DNA of 64,000 bases from Euclidia mi (GCA_944739405.2 OX123182.2:105193279-105257278), one strand, 5' to 3'; shown: positions 1 to 10,533, numbered from the stretch's first letter. Made by a program: numbers and translations. Notes: generated by a model not told the origin, from the sequence alone.

Positions 1-3000
1 GTGAGTATTGTAGGTAATGGCTTACACCTACACCTACATAAATATTCTTTACAAATTGATAATTCAGAATCAATAACCATCACTGCTGCTGGTGGACAAA
101 TTATGGAGTCAATAGGTTTCATACTTTTGCCTATGGTTTTTAATAGTAGATGCGTCACCATCAAGGCTCACGTGGTGCCAGAAATCAAAACGTCACTTAT
201 TCTAGGTATTGATTTCTGGACTAAGTTCGAGATATTCCCTAATAATATTAAAGACATTAAACTACTCACTCATGACACTCCTTGTTTATTTGAAGTTTCT
301 AACTCTACTTTTACATCGGTAAAGCCCTACGCTAGCCTTGATGCTTCTCAAAAAGCACAGCTTAACGACATTGTTAGTCAGTATGAACAGGTTTCATTCG
401 AGTTGAAGGGTCTCGGGAGAACCCACCTCATTGAACATCGAATAGACACCGGTACTGCGGCACCTATTAGACAAAGGTATTATCGCATGTCACCAGAAAA
501 GAAAAAAATAATTATCGATCAGGTAGATGAAATGCTAGCCTTAGACGTATTGGAACCTTGTGAGAGTCCATGGTCATCCCCTGTACTTGTTGTGGATAAA
601 AAAGACGGTAAACCTCGCTTCTGTTTAGACAGCAGGAAATTAAATTCAGTCACTAAAAAGGATGCGTATAACTTGCCTTACGTGTCGGAAATCCTAGACA
701 ACCTTAAAGATGCTAAGTTTTTATCCAGTATAGATCTGTCCAAAGCCTTTTGGCAAATACCGATTCGCGAAAGTGATCGCGAAAAGACCGCTTTTTATGT
801 GCCTGGAAGAGGTACCTTTAGGTTCAAAGTTACTGCATTTGGCTTATCTAACGCTCCGGCTACTCAACAGCGTTTAGTAGACACTCTGTTTGGCCCTGAA
901 TTTGAACTAAAGGTCTTTTGCTATCTTGATGATATAGTTATTATAAGTAACTCATTTCAGGAACACGTCACGCTATTAGGTCGCGTACTAGAGAAACTGA
1001 AAAATGCTAATCTCACTGTAAATCTATCCAAGTGTCAATTTTTTAGAAAAGATTTACGATATTTAGGCTATATTATCGACGAACATGGTCTTCGTACTGA
1101 CCCTGCCAAGGTTGAAGCCATTCTAAATTTTCCTATCCCCACTACTAAAAAGGAGGTTAAAAGATTCCTAGGAACTGCATCTTGGTATAGACGATTTGTG
1201 CCGAATTTCAGTACGATAGCTGGTCCACTTAATAAACTGACCACTAGTGCAAAGAAGGCACCTCCTTTTGAATGGACTCCTGAAGCTGATAAAGCTTTTC
1301 ACGACCTAAAGACATATTTAGTAAATGCACCAGTACTAGCTTGTCCTAACTTTGATTACAGTTTTGATGTTCATACAGACGCGAGTAATTTCGGCGTAGG
1401 CGCTATGCTCTCGCAAACAATAAACGGTGAGGAACATCCGATAGCATACATGAGTAGATCTCTCACTGGCGCTGAGCGAAATTATAGCGTTACCGAAAGG
1501 GAGGCTCTGGCTGTGCTTGTCGCGTTAGAACATTGGCGTTGCTATCTTGAAAACGGTAAGATTTTTACGGTATATACCGACCATTCGGCGCTTAAATGGT
1601 TTTTGTCTCTCTCTAACCCTACCGGTCGCCTCGCTCGTTGGGGTGTGAGACTTTCCGCTTTCGACTTCGAAGTCAAACACCGCCGAGGCAAGGATAATAT
1701 TATACCGGATGCCCTGTCCAGATGTGTGCCAGTTAATGCCCTGGGAACTCCAACAGTCGCACCTACCACTACTACAGATACCTGGTATCTAAATATCTTC
1801 AACGGATGTATTAACTCCCAATCAAATTATCCTAACTATAGAGTTGAGGGAAATATTTTATATCGATATATGAAAAATAAAAATCGGCTGACCTCTGAAT
1901 TCGATTGGAAGGAAGTCATCCCACAGGAGTTACGTGACCGGGTTATTAGTGACAACCACTCCGAACCAACAGCTGCGCATTTAGGAATATTTAAGACCTA
2001 TAAACGCCTTCTTCTAAAATATTACTGGCCAGGCATGTATGCGGATGTAGTTAGATTTGTTGGGGAATGTTGTACGTGCTTAGCCTACAAGCATCCAGCT
2101 CATACTACTCTAGGAAAGATGGGCCGTCCTAAAGACTGTTCTCGCCCATTTCAAACACTTTCCATAGACCTTGTTGGTCCCTTACCTATTAGCAGGAAGC
2201 AGAATAGTTTCATTCTTGTAGTTAACTGCTGCTTCTCTAAATACTGTCTAATATTCCCACTGCGACAAGCTACCGCTGCTGCTGTCTGTAAGCATCTTGA
2301 GGATAACGTCTTTCTAGTACACGGGATTCCTCAAACCATAATTATGGATAATGGAACACAATTTGCAGGACGTGAGATGGAAGCACTCTTAAATAAATAT
2401 AAGGTTCCTAACGTGCATTTCACTCCCAAATATACCCCTCAAATTAATAACGTAGAGAGGTACAATAGGACGATAATCACATCTATATCGACTTTCGTTA
2501 ATGACGACCACAGAAGTTGGGACCTTAATTTACCTAAAATCCAATTCGCTATAAATAATTCAGTGAATGAGGTTACAGGTTTCACACCTACTTTCTTGGT
2601 GCATGGAAGAGAGCTAGTTACTTGCGGTTCACATTATGTTGAAAATGATAACAGTAATGAGATTTTGTTCCTACCTCGTGATGTATATGGTGAGAATTTA
2701 GGTCACTTAGCTGGAATATTTAATAAAGTACAAGCTGCTCTTTGGCACAATCATCAAAAATCGTGTGATCGTTATAATTTGCGGCGTAAACATGTCGAAT
2801 TTAACGTAGGCGACGTTGTTTGGAAGCGCTGTTTCTTTCAAAGCGATAAAGGTGCACGTTTTAGTAAAAAACTTGCCCCTAAATTCGAAAAGTGCAGAGT
2901 TGCCGAAAAAAGGTCACCACTCGTCTACGTGTTGGAGGACATGAATGGTCGCAATATAGGAGCTTGGCACATAAAAGACCTAAAGTTAAAGTTAATGTCT

Positions 3001-3006
3001 TCATAG
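1..3006 (+). CDS. pol: Ty3/gypsy-like pol polyprotein, 5' part outside window
   Basis: An open frame runs from the window edge to a TAG at 3006, so the true start lies upstream. Domains in order: end of an aspartic protease (ILGIDFW near residue 69); reverse transcriptase from about residue 150 with the YLDD active site near 308; RNase H starting at DVHTDASNFG near 456; integrase with an HHCC-type zinc finger near 650-696, then DLVGPLP (about 723), MDNGTQF (about 783) and a glutamate in NNVERYNR (about 818), which fit the D,D35E triad. The protein copies element RNA into DNA and integrates it in the nucleus. No stop or frameshift is visible across 1,001 codons, so the copy may be young. Ty3/gypsy assignment follows from the RT-RH-IN order. 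The subfamily is not resolved. Confidence 0.93.
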   Translation: MSIVGNGLHLHLHKYSLQIDNSESITITAAGGQIMESIGFILLPMVFNSRCVTIKAHVVPEIKTSLILGIDFWTKFEIFPNNIKDIKLLTHDTPCLFEVSNSTFTSVKPYASLDASQKAQLNDIVSQYEQVSFELKGLGRTHLIEHRIDTGTAAPIRQRYYRMSPEKKKIIIDQVDEMLALDVLEPCESPWSSPVLVVDKKDGKPRFCLDSRKLNSVTKKDAYNLPYVSEILDNLKDAKFLSSIDLSKAFWQIPIRESDREKTAFYVPGRGTFRFKVTAFGLSNAPATQQRLVDTLFGPEFELKVFCYLDDIVIISNSFQEHVTLLGRVLEKLKNANLTVNLSKCQFFRKDLRYLGYIIDEHGLRTDPAKVEAILNFPIPTTKKEVKRFLGTASWYRRFVPNFSTIAGPLNKLTTSAKKAPPFEWTPEADKAFHDLKTYLVNAPVLACPNFDYSFDVHTDASNFGVGAMLSQTINGEEHPIAYMSRSLTGAERNYSVTEREALAVLVALEHWRCYLENGKIFTVYTDHSALKWFLSLSNPTGRLARWGVRLSAFDFEVKHRRGKDNIIPDALSRCVPVNALGTPTVAPTTTTDTWYLNIFNGCINSQSNYPNYRVEGNILYRYMKNKNRLTSEFDWKEVIPQELRDRVISDNHSEPTAAHLGIFKTYKRLLLKYYWPGMYADVVRFVGECCTCLAYKHPAHTTLGKMGRPKDCSRPFQTLSIDLVGPLPISRKQNSFILVVNCCFSKYCLIFPLRQATAAAVCKHLEDNVFLVHGIPQTIIMDNGTQFAGREMEALLNKYKVPNVHFTPKYTPQINNVERYNRTIITSISTFVNDDHRSWDLNLPKIQFAINNSVNEVTGFTPTFLVHGRELVTCGSHYVENDNSNEILFLPRDVYGENLGHLAGIFNKVQAALWHNHQKSCDRYNLRRKHVEFNVGDVVWKRCFFQSDKGARFSKKLAPKFEKCRVAEKRSPLVYVLEDMNGRNIGAWHIKDLKLKLMSS

Positions 3007-3069
3007 TCCTCATAGTGTAATTCGGTGTTAGCTTTTACGGATTTTTCTACCTAGGCAAAATCCTTATCT

Positions 3070-3080
3070 GGGAAGGGGGG
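3070..3080 (+). other. Polypurine tract of the first gypsy-like element
   Basis: The 11 purines GGGAAGGGGGG lie three bases before the TGTTAC that opens the 3' LTR. A polypurine tract in this place primes plus-strand DNA synthesis in LTR retrotransposons. Confidence 0.8.
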
Positions 3081-3083
3081 TAC

Positions 3084-4224
3084 TGTTACAATGCTGTAAT
3101 TAGAAAACTTATAAATACACATGAGCTACGATCTACAAGTCGAACCTATCATTACATATATAAATTAAATTATTCTATGAAATTGATACTAAACATAACA
3201 TCTTAAACCTAACCTAATCTTAAACCTAAACAATAAATCCTAACGTAGTACCTTGTAAAATTAATTACAATAATAACTACAAAAGTCAACTTCAACAAAC
3301 AAACAGCCGCTTATAATTCTTTTTGATATAGATAAACTCGCGTCTAGTGGCCGGGGCTCGGCAGCCCGGCGCGCGCGCCGATCGCCAATGCCTTTCACTT
3401 CCTGCCTTGAGCTGTCGGCCGCTGTACGCACGCTCAGTGACAATATATCATCTGTCGAATATTGATTTTAAAAACCGTATTTACCTAAATACTCCTAGCT
3501 ATAATTACCACTCTGTGAAAAGTGCCTATTGCAAGTCTAAATAAATTAAATTAAGTGATTTATAACCCCGTGATCGGGTAAGTTGTGCTTTTATTGGCTT
3601 TTACATCTTTATAACGGATTGTAAGCAAATATAGTGGTTTTGTAGACATATTGTAACGTAATTACGCCTGTTAAATTATACTAGTGCTTTTGCATACATT
3701 GTGCTATTTGTATCATAATAATCATCTACGTAGAATTCATCTCACCGTATTTATTTGACTTTTCAATGTACCTACATTTTTGCTTTATAATTTATGCTAG
3801 AATTTTCTGTGTACATAGATTGTGAGTCCTTCCGCTTTGCTATAAACCGTGACTGCCGCACCTTAGATCACTGATTCCTACATTAAAATTCGGCAGAATC
3901 AGTAGCTTCGCAATTACCGCCTTTCTGCAGTCACGGAGCAAGTTCGGACAATAACTCATTGTCCACCCGTACCTGATTTCAGGGTTTTAAGTTCACCCTT
4001 TCTGCTTGGCTGGAGCCGCTCTGCTGCTAACCAGACTACCGGCTACGAGGAGTCTACGAGCTAAGACGTTTATAGCAGGAGCGTAAGATTCTGTCCGTAT
4101 CAGTGCAAGCTAGTTATAAAACTAGGGTAGCGAACCCACTTAATGGCCTTACAAAATAAATTATTGTTTTTATAATTTGTTTCTTTTATTTTCTTTAGTA
4201 AAATTATTACGTGTAGACGTAACA
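3084..4224 (+). repeat. 3' LTR of the first gypsy-like element
   Basis: The LTR starts TGTTAC and ends GTAACA, a perfect terminal inverted match, and begins just after the polypurine tract. Its length is 1,141 bp. Near the end an AATAAA-containing AT-rich stretch (about 4153-4200) is the likely polyadenylation region. The matching 5' LTR is outside the window, so neither LTR divergence nor the target duplication can be read. A GC-rich patch near 3345-3430 gives short open frames that look like chance. Confidence 0.85.
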
Positions 4225-4595
4225 GTATAACTCAGTTAAAATAGAGTTTTCGTGCTGATAACGTATGTTGGAACAGACTTTATTTAATGAAGTGACATAT
4301 ATACATCAAACGGAATACAGGAATATGAATTCAAAATTTTGATTAGCCAGTGTTATACAACAAGGCAGTTAGTTAAAATGGCTGTAAAAAATAATCCGTA
4401 GTCTGTATAGTTAATCCTGTCGTTTCTTGATTGAATAATCTATTTAATCACCAAGACGTCACTCTTCGTTTCATCTTGTCGCTTACGTTTCTATAGCAAT
4501 GTAAGTAGTTCCTCATCTAGGAACATTATAATAGGCACTCAATATCATTTAAATGTATGAAATAAAATAAGCTTTTTGATAGCTTTGAATGAGGA
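4225..4595. other. AT-rich stretch without recognised features
   Basis: This 370-bp stretch between the LTR end and the SINE fragment has no long open frame, no terminal repeats and no motif I recognise. It may be older repeat or host spacer DNA. Confidence 0.5.
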
Positions 4596-4845
4596 CATAC
4601 ATAACTTCACGCCTTTATCCCCGAAGGGGTAGGCAGAGGTATTGTGTATTACACTCCCGTACTTCGCTCCTTATGTTTCGGTCCCAATGGAATATGGGTC
4701 GAGCCAATTTTCATCTACCCGGCACATTATTAAGCCAGCGATAATTAACATTTTTAATACACACATTACTTCAAAAAGTCAGAGGTGTGTGACCTGGACC
4801 ATCGTCTCGGCAGTCCGTTACGTACACCACTGCTTTTTATAGTGA
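4596..4845 (-). mobile_element. Degraded SINE fragment (RTE-tailed type)
   Basis: At 4605-4640 the sequence reads as CACGCC, then TATCCCCGAAGGGGTAGGCA. This is the reverse complement of the 3' tail seen on the well-preserved SINE at 23705-23965. The interior also matches in order (a CACTCCCGTA-like stretch, then a block with ATGGGTCGAGCC). The tRNA-derived head is poorly preserved, so this is an old or truncated minus-strand copy. Confidence 0.6.
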
Positions 4846-4929
4846 TCCATTGGCAGATACTGAAATAAAAAATCACAGAAAGGTCTTTACTGAAAGTTTA
4901 TTTTGATTCAAAAAGAAGCTGAAGCAGCC

Positions 4930-5040
4930 AATGAATGTAGGTGACTTAAGCAGCACAGTTGTCGCTGTTATCGAACCCCAAGCTCTAAGACGTGGGCCTT
5001 GGGTCCCAACCGGGACAGCGCTAGGATGATGATGATAGTA
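4930..5040 (+). mobile_element. LINE 3'-end fragment with ATG-repeat tail
   Basis: The stretch ends GACGTGGGCCTTGGGTCCCA, then ACCGGGACAGCGCTAGG followed by ATGATGATGAT. Short 3' microsatellite tails are typical of RTE-like LINEs, and this end resembles a common lepidopteran repeat as I recall it. It has no coding capacity and is heavily 5' truncated. Confidence 0.45.
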
Positions 5041-5171
5041 TGATTTGCAATATTCATAGTTTTATGAATAGTCTCAAATGTGTTAGTAGTTTGTGTTATT
5101 GTTAATGGGTACCAGTGGAAACCTAGTTAACAAAAATCTTATTCTCGATATACTCAATTTTAGGGGTTTGG

Positions 5172-5770
5172 TAAAGATAAAGATAAAGAGATAATTTATT
5201 TTGTGAAACATGTGTGTACATTACAAGTTACATTGCAAGTATGATGGTCAGTTATGTGAGTGCTAAACGTTTTCCCGTTTCCGGCGTACAAAATTAATAC
5301 AGAATAGATGAACAATACTAAACAAAATCTAAAATATAATAGAATAGAATGTTCTTTAGTGTACATCATAAAACATTTTATGACATTCATAATACAAAAT
5401 TATGCAAAATTGTACAAAAGGCGGCCTTATCGCTATGAGCAATCTCTTCCAAGCAACCTCTTTGGGTGACAGGAACGATGCAAGTATTAAAGTTCTGTGT
5501 GGTGCAATTTAAAACATCCAGAATAAACAATATAATAAACTTATAAATGAGGGATATACACATACATATAAATTCATACATACCTACTACTATATTCAAT
5601 ATACTTACACAATACATATACTACATATAAAATACATACTAGGTATAACCACATTCTATGTTATCAAATGGATGAAAGGTAGTGCGTTTTTAACATAGCT
5701 TTAAATATTTTAAGGGATTTTGCGCTTCGGATTTCTAAAGGAAGTCCATTCCACAGGCGTACAGCTTGGA
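5172..5770 (-). pseudogene. LINE B ORF2 C-terminus and 3' UTR
   Basis: Read on the minus strand, 5770 down to about 5645 encodes TVQAVRLWNGLPLEIRSA and then a segment ending KTHYLSS before a stop. The same C-terminal pattern (AVRLWNALP, ending RRHYLS) closes LINE A ORF2. The rest down to 5172 is untranslated and ends in tandem TTTATC-like units. Open frames read elsewhere in this block have no family resemblance. Confidence 0.8.
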
Positions 5771-5778
5771 CAGTAAAA
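5771..5778. repeat. Target-site duplication, left copy (CAGTAAAA)
   Basis: This 8-bp copy matches 7294-7301. On the minus strand it encodes part of the LINE B motif NKSFTVQ, which is whole only when the two flanks are joined. Confidence 0.75.
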
Positions 5779-6119
5779 AGGTATTCTCTCGTTTTCCATA
5801 AATTCATTTGCAATAATATTGTTTGCCATAATCATCCCTGATCATAATATTTACTTGCACTATTATCAATTATACTAATAACGTTTGCCTTAACAACTCA
5901 ACAGTGATAACTTTTATTTGCCATAAAATGACTTTCTATAACAACATATATCATAATAATTAGTTTCCATAAGTAACACATCTCATAATCGACTCTTGAC
6001 ATAATCAAAATTTGATAATTATGAAAATAATACATAATACTGTTAGGTCAAAATTAATTATCGTTAACACCCCAACTCAGTACAATCCGACTCGGATAGG
6101 TTAGGTTAGAAGACTAAAG

Positions 6120-6146
6120 CGGGAGCGAAGCGAAACGGGGCTCCCG
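6120..6146. repeat. GC-rich short hairpin in the 5.8-7.3 kb element
   Basis: CGGGAGCG, GAAGCGAAA and CGGGGCTCCCG form a short imperfect hairpin. Related hairpins occur at 6339-6361, 6669-6691 and 6926-6948. Confidence 0.6.
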
Positions 6147-6159
6147 TCTTACTACGGAA

Positions 6160-6290
6160 TTCTATATTCGAAATATAGATAGATCTGTAGATTTTAGATT
6201 CATTTTTGACAGTTTTTGACATAAGCTCCATACAAAATATGTCAAACACGTATCTAAAATCTACAGATCTATCTATAGTTCGAATATTGA
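6160..6290. repeat. Long imperfect palindrome with about 38-bp arms
   Basis: Arms 6160-6198 and 6253-6290 are reverse complements over most of their length (core ATAGATAGATCTGTAGATTT and its complement) and flank a spacer of about 54 bp. This may be a small nested MITE or a structural part of the surrounding element. Confidence 0.8.
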
Positions 6291-6617
6291 AAATGGCCGT
6301 TAGTCTTCGTGGTTTTTTTATTAAACCACCCAGAAGTAGGAGCGCCGCGAAGCGGGGCTCCGTCGAGCTTAGTTAGTAGACGCCATATGAGGTTTAGTTT
6401 TAGGTTTAATTGTGAATAAAAAATCTGGGGTTGGGGTGGGGAAACGAGTCGCCCAAATTTGAGGGTATTGGTGGTGTAGGAGGCTTAAGGGAGTTAGTTT
6501 TAATCCCCTTAAAGTAATTTTGGCTGCCGGAAGTACGTCGAAATATTTTTAAACAATTTTCAAAAAATCTTCATTCAAATATGCAAAACGGTACGTAATT
6601 TTAGGTATTATGTGAAA

Positions 6618-6717
6618 GTAACTAAATAGGTTGTGTTAGGTTCTCTTTTGACCCTTAACCCAAAAATAGGAGCCCTGCGAAGCAGGGCTCCGTCAACCTC
6701 AGTTTATTAAACTAGTG
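6618..6717. repeat. 100-bp internal direct repeat, copy 1
   Basis: Runs from GTAACTAAATAGG to ACTAGTG, contains hairpin GGAGCCCTGC-GAA-GCAGGGCTCC at 6669-6691, and matches 6875-6974 with scattered differences. Confidence 0.85.
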
Positions 6718-6874
6718 GAATCAATAAAAGCGATATTTAGGTTTTATGTGAAAAACGTGAAACAAAACGCAACCGCCATCTGGTATGAATGATATAGACA
6801 GCTAATGTCAAATTTGTGCGTCATTGCTTTCGAGTACCTCGGGCTATGCCTCGGGTTAGGTGCGACTGTAATAA

Positions 6875-6974
6875 GTAACTAAATAGGTTATGTTAGTTTC
6901 TCTTTTGAACCTAAATCCGAAAATAGGAGCCCTGCGAAGCAGGACTCCGTCAACCTTTGTTTATTAAACTAGTG
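6875..6974. repeat. 100-bp internal direct repeat, copy 2
   Basis: Second copy of 6618-6717. Its hairpin (6926-6948) has lost one pair through a G-to-A change. Confidence 0.85.
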
Positions 6975-7297
6975 TGAAAAATGTGGAAGTTGGCAGTGTG
7001 AATATGTTAATAGAAAAATTGCTGGCGCTTGTACTAAATTATCTTTATTTATATTATGGTGAATAAAAGTTATGGAAAATGGCACTATTGAAAACGAAAA
7101 TTATAGCAAATACATTTATGGATTTAAATTATTATGACACTTGATCGATTATGACCAATGGAATTAGTGAAAGTCATTTTATGTCATTTCACGATTATGG
7201 CAACTGAAGCGTTATCTCTAATGAAATTATGGCAAATACCAGTATGGCATATGAAATTATGGCATTTTAAATTATGGCAAACATTAGTAAACCCAGT

Positions 7298-7403
7298 AAA
7301 AGACTTATTAAAAAAGCTTGTGGAATGCATTGGCATTTCCAGCGTCAAATCCTCGGACGACCTCAAGGACCTTATATGTGTGTCATTAAGGAACTTAAAA
7401 CAT
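7298..7403. repeat. 106-bp target-site duplication, left copy
   Basis: Matches 7987-8092 with one visible difference (A versus T in AAAAAAGC/AAAAATGC). It is LINE B coding sequence duplicated on both sides of the LOA-like fragment. Confidence 0.88.
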
Positions 7404-7986
7404 ACTTACTTGATACTTGATGGCACGGGCTGTTTCCGCAACTCCACGTCTTAGCGTGTATTTTGCGTGCGGGTGGGAATGGTGTCTTCATTCGAGCCAC
7501 CCCAGCTCTTCGAGGAAGGCCAGCAGACTCTTGATGTGGCCCACGGCCTCCCTCAGGGTGCTGTATCTGGTCAGGTACTGCTGCCTGTACTGTGCGACCT
7601 CAGGACAGTCGAGGAGCAGGTGGGCTGCCGTCTCGTCTGCTGCCATACAGGCCCTGCACAGCGGGCTGTCGGTGATACCTATAGTAAATAGGTGTTTATT
7701 AAATAATCCGTGTCCTGTGTAGGCGGCCGTGACTGTCCGTAGTTGTTGTTTGGACAGCCGGAGGATTTGTTTGGCTATCTTACCGTCTACTGCGGGAAGA
7801 GCCTCCTTGGCCTGCCTACATGTTTCAATACCAATCCAGGACTGGTTGTGTTTGGTCCTGGTCCTATTTCTTACCAGGTTGCGATAAAAACCAGAAGGGA
7901 GGGGAATTATGGGCTCGGGTCCCACCACCTCTAAAGTGGCCCCTCTTCTGGCGAGTACGTCGGCTGCGTCGCTGAAGACAAAAGAC
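7404..7986 (-). mobile_element. 5'-truncated LOA-like LINE (copy of the LINE F family)
   Basis: On the minus strand this encodes the end of an RNase H domain (DAADVLARRGA) followed by the C-terminal zinc-type region (CRACMAADETAAHLLLDC) and stops at a TGA near 7488. It matches the end of LINE F (about 53450-53998), including the 3' tail ATCAAGTATCAAGTA. The coding part is open here, whereas LINE F has an 11-nt net loss inside it, so this fragment shows the intact family sequence. About 16 bases (GCTGAAGACAAAAGAC-like) at the upstream junction match neither element and may be filler. It is flanked by the 106-bp duplication. Confidence 0.88.
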
Positions 7987-8092
7987 AAAAGACTTATTAA
8001 AAATGCTTGTGGAATGCATTGGCATTTCCAGCGTCAAATCCTCGGACGACCTCAAGGACCTTATATGTGTGTCATTAAGGAACTTAAAACAT
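7987..8092. repeat. 106-bp target-site duplication, right copy
   Basis: Right copy of 7298-7403. It encodes LRSSEDLTLEMPMHSTS of LINE B on the minus strand. Confidence 0.88.
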
Positions 8093-10192
8093 TCTTTGAG
8101 ATATAAGGGGGTACTAGGATTAAACAAGATATCCAATCAAGATACGAGTATAAGTCGAATCGGTAGCCACTTGAGCTTATTGCGGAATTCTGAGACATGA
8201 TCATATTTGCGTAGCCCAAATATAAATGTTATACAGAAATTTTCGAGACGCTCAAGTTTATTTAGTTGCTCCTCGGTGGGGTCAAGATAGCTGACATCAG
8301 CGTAGTCAAGGATTGGTAGAAGCAAAGACTGTGGGTACAAGCGCAATCTTAGTGGCAGTTGGTAAGAAATTGCGTAACTTTCGTAAAGATCCAGGTGATG
8401 CAAAAAGCTTTCGGCTCGTTTCTTGTAGCTGTGGTCGCCAAGACATGGTTACAACACACAAACACCAAGAGACAGATACCAAGGGACAAATACCAAGATT
8501 TTTTACATGTTCACTAAACGGAAGGTCTTTTTCATTGAAATTAATGCTTGGCAAATCAGACCAGTTAATTTTGGAAACCATTCTTGGGCTGCCAATAATA
8601 ATCAGCTGCGTTTTGTCCGGATTTACTGTGAGTCCAAATTTCTGCGTCCAATCACAGATTCGCGCCAAGTCCGTGCCAATCTTTGTACAAGCGTCTGCTA
8701 GTCTATTCAAGGGGGCTTGCGTATAAATTTGCAAATCATCTGCGTAAAGGTGGTAGGATGAAAGTAATTTGTTTGAAATAGAATTAATAAATATTGCGAA
8801 GAGTAAAGGGATAGCACGCCACCCTGTGGAACACCTGCAATCATATTGGATCAAGCGGAATAGGTATTATCAATGCGTACACGTTGCCGGCGTCCAAACA
8901 GGTAACTCTGAAACCAGTCAATTGCCGATGGAGATATGTTAAGAGAGCGTAGAATACCAAGTATGATGTGCAAATCTACGGTGTTAAACGGATTGCTGAA
9001 ATCAAGTAAGGATAAAACCGTTAGATTGCCACAGTCCATACCTAGCCCGATATTATCGGTAACGTGAACTAATGCAGTAACGGTACTGTGCCCTGGACGG
9101 AAGCCTGACTGGTATGATTTAAAAGGGAATTTTTACAAAGGAAGTAACTAAGTGGTGAATGGATAAGACGTTCTAGGACTTTCGATAGAAACGGTAATAT
9201 GGATATAGGACGATAATCTGTTAAAGTGGAAGGCTTAGGTTTTTTAGGAAGGGGAATAATAAGTGCTTCTTTCCACGCTTAGGGAAAGACACCATGGAAA
9301 ATAGACGTATTAAGTATATTGCATAGGACGGGAAGGATTTCATCAAGGATGGGCAGGATCATTTTACGGCTGACACAGTCATTATCAACTGCATTAGGAG
9401 TAATTGCCAGTGTACTCTTTTTAATATCACAAGCGGCAAATTGCCAGAAGATGAAAGAAGAATAATCAGGCGTTGGTAAAGTTGAAAGATGCTGCAGGGT
9501 ATTACTTTTTATATTTCAATCAAACTTGGAGGACGAGGAGAAACGTTTATTAAGTGAATCATTGTTGACATTATTAGGAATAGTTTGTTGCTGAGTCTTA
9601 CCAACCCCTAAAGTTTTAAGAAATTTCCAAACTTTTGCTGGATCACCGTTTTCAACGGATTTATGAATATGTTGGCGTTGTGCTTTCCTACACACCTTAT
9701 TGCAGTGATTTCTAATAGTTACGTATTTATCAACATTTGAAGGAGTTGGCTTTTGCTTCATTAATGACTTTGCGGCACATTTCTTAGCCATAATCCGTTT
9801 AATGTCATCCGTTAGCCATGGTGCTGGTAGATGCTTAAATTTAATAGGACGCACAGGCGCGTGCACGTCATATAATTGCAGCAATTTGTTTGTAAATATG
9901 TGGAATTTAGTGTCGACGCAATCTGTGGAAAACAGCGATTCCCGTGTTACTGGCTTCCTCACGCAATTTATCTTGATCCATGCCACCAAAATTGCGTTGC
10001 AGAATTATCTTTGGCTTTGACTTGGGTGGGCGTATATTGTAAGAAAGATAGATAAGGTCATGGTAAGAAAATGCGTCTGCTGAGCATTGGCCATGCCTAT
10101 GAACGTAATTAAAAGAAGATACCAGAATGAGGTCAAGTAGAGAAAGAAAAATGCTAGGAAAATGATGCGTTGCATCAAGATTTAAAATTTTC
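8093..10192 (-). pseudogene. LINE B ORF2: end of endonuclease and reverse transcriptase
   Basis: Read from 10192 down: LLDLILVSS and FSYHDLIYLSY (end of endonuclease), a linker with KHLPAPWLTDDIKR, the RT palm (LSLLDFSNPFNTVD, then YHLYADDLQIY near 8740) and a thumb region with FGLRKYDHVSEF. Several frame changes and stops break it, for example near 9515, 9050, 8850 and 8310. A segment present in LINE A after WLPIR is missing. It is a dead copy. Its order and spacing match LINE A ORF2. Confidence 0.85.
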
Positions 10193-10385
10193 TTTAATTC
10201 TTTAATTCTTTATTGTACACAAAAAAAAGGACCAAAAATACATGAAACGAGTAAAAATAAATAAACTAATTAATTTTGTATACAAAGGCGAGCTTAACTC
10301 AACACTGAGTTTTCTACCAGCAAACCTTTGAGGCTGGAGATTCCATTTGAAAGCTAAGGGTAATCTTAGTGTACAAAAGAAAAAC
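10193..10385 (-). repeat. 3' end of LINE A 3' UTR with octamer tail
   Basis: On the plus strand this starts TTTAATTCTTTAATTCTTTA then TTGTACAC, the reverse complement of a tail of (AATTAAAG)n units. The rest is untranslated LINE A sequence. Confidence 0.7.
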
Positions 10386-10410
10386 AAAAAAAAATAAAAA
10401 AAATAGGATA

Positions 10411-10412
<2 letters not shown>

Positions 10413-10487
<75 letters not shown>
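10413..10487. repeat. (AT)n microsatellite
   Basis: About 37 uninterrupted AT units lie in the LINE A 3' UTR. The apparent open frame of repeated Ile-Tyr across it is an artefact of the repeat. Confidence 0.97.
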
Positions 10488-10533
10488 TTATTCATATATA
10501 AGTAAATAAATAAACTACATACAATAATAAATA

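Larger units (their letters stand above)
5779..7293. mobile_element. 1.5-kb DNA-transposon-like element with inverted GCCATAAT arrays
   Basis: The element is bounded by an 8-bp direct repeat CAGTAAAA (5771-5778 and 7294-7301) and interrupts LINE B; taking it out restores the LINE frame. The ends share only a weak terminal inverted motif (AGGTATT versus GGGTTTA). Both subterminal zones, of roughly 200-250 bp each, carry a loosely repeated GCCATAAT/CATAAT core in opposite orientation. The middle holds a 40-bp stem palindrome, a 100-bp direct repeat and four short GC-rich hairpins. There is no coding frame. An 8-bp duplication would suit hAT, P or Merlin-type transposases, but I cannot assign it. 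Confidence 0.7.

Noticed and set aside
3345..3430. GC-rich patch in the gypsy LTR as a possible CpG promoter or gene
   Set aside because: It lies inside a bounded LTR; only short frames; no independent evidence.
7158..8200. Many overlapping short frames as separate small genes
   Set aside because: They are explained by LINE B, the LOA-like fragment and the 8-bp-duplication element in other frames.
10202..10495. Minus-strand frame starting with repeated Ile-Tyr
   Set aside because: It is a translation of the (AT)n microsatellite and adjacent LINE 3' UTR.
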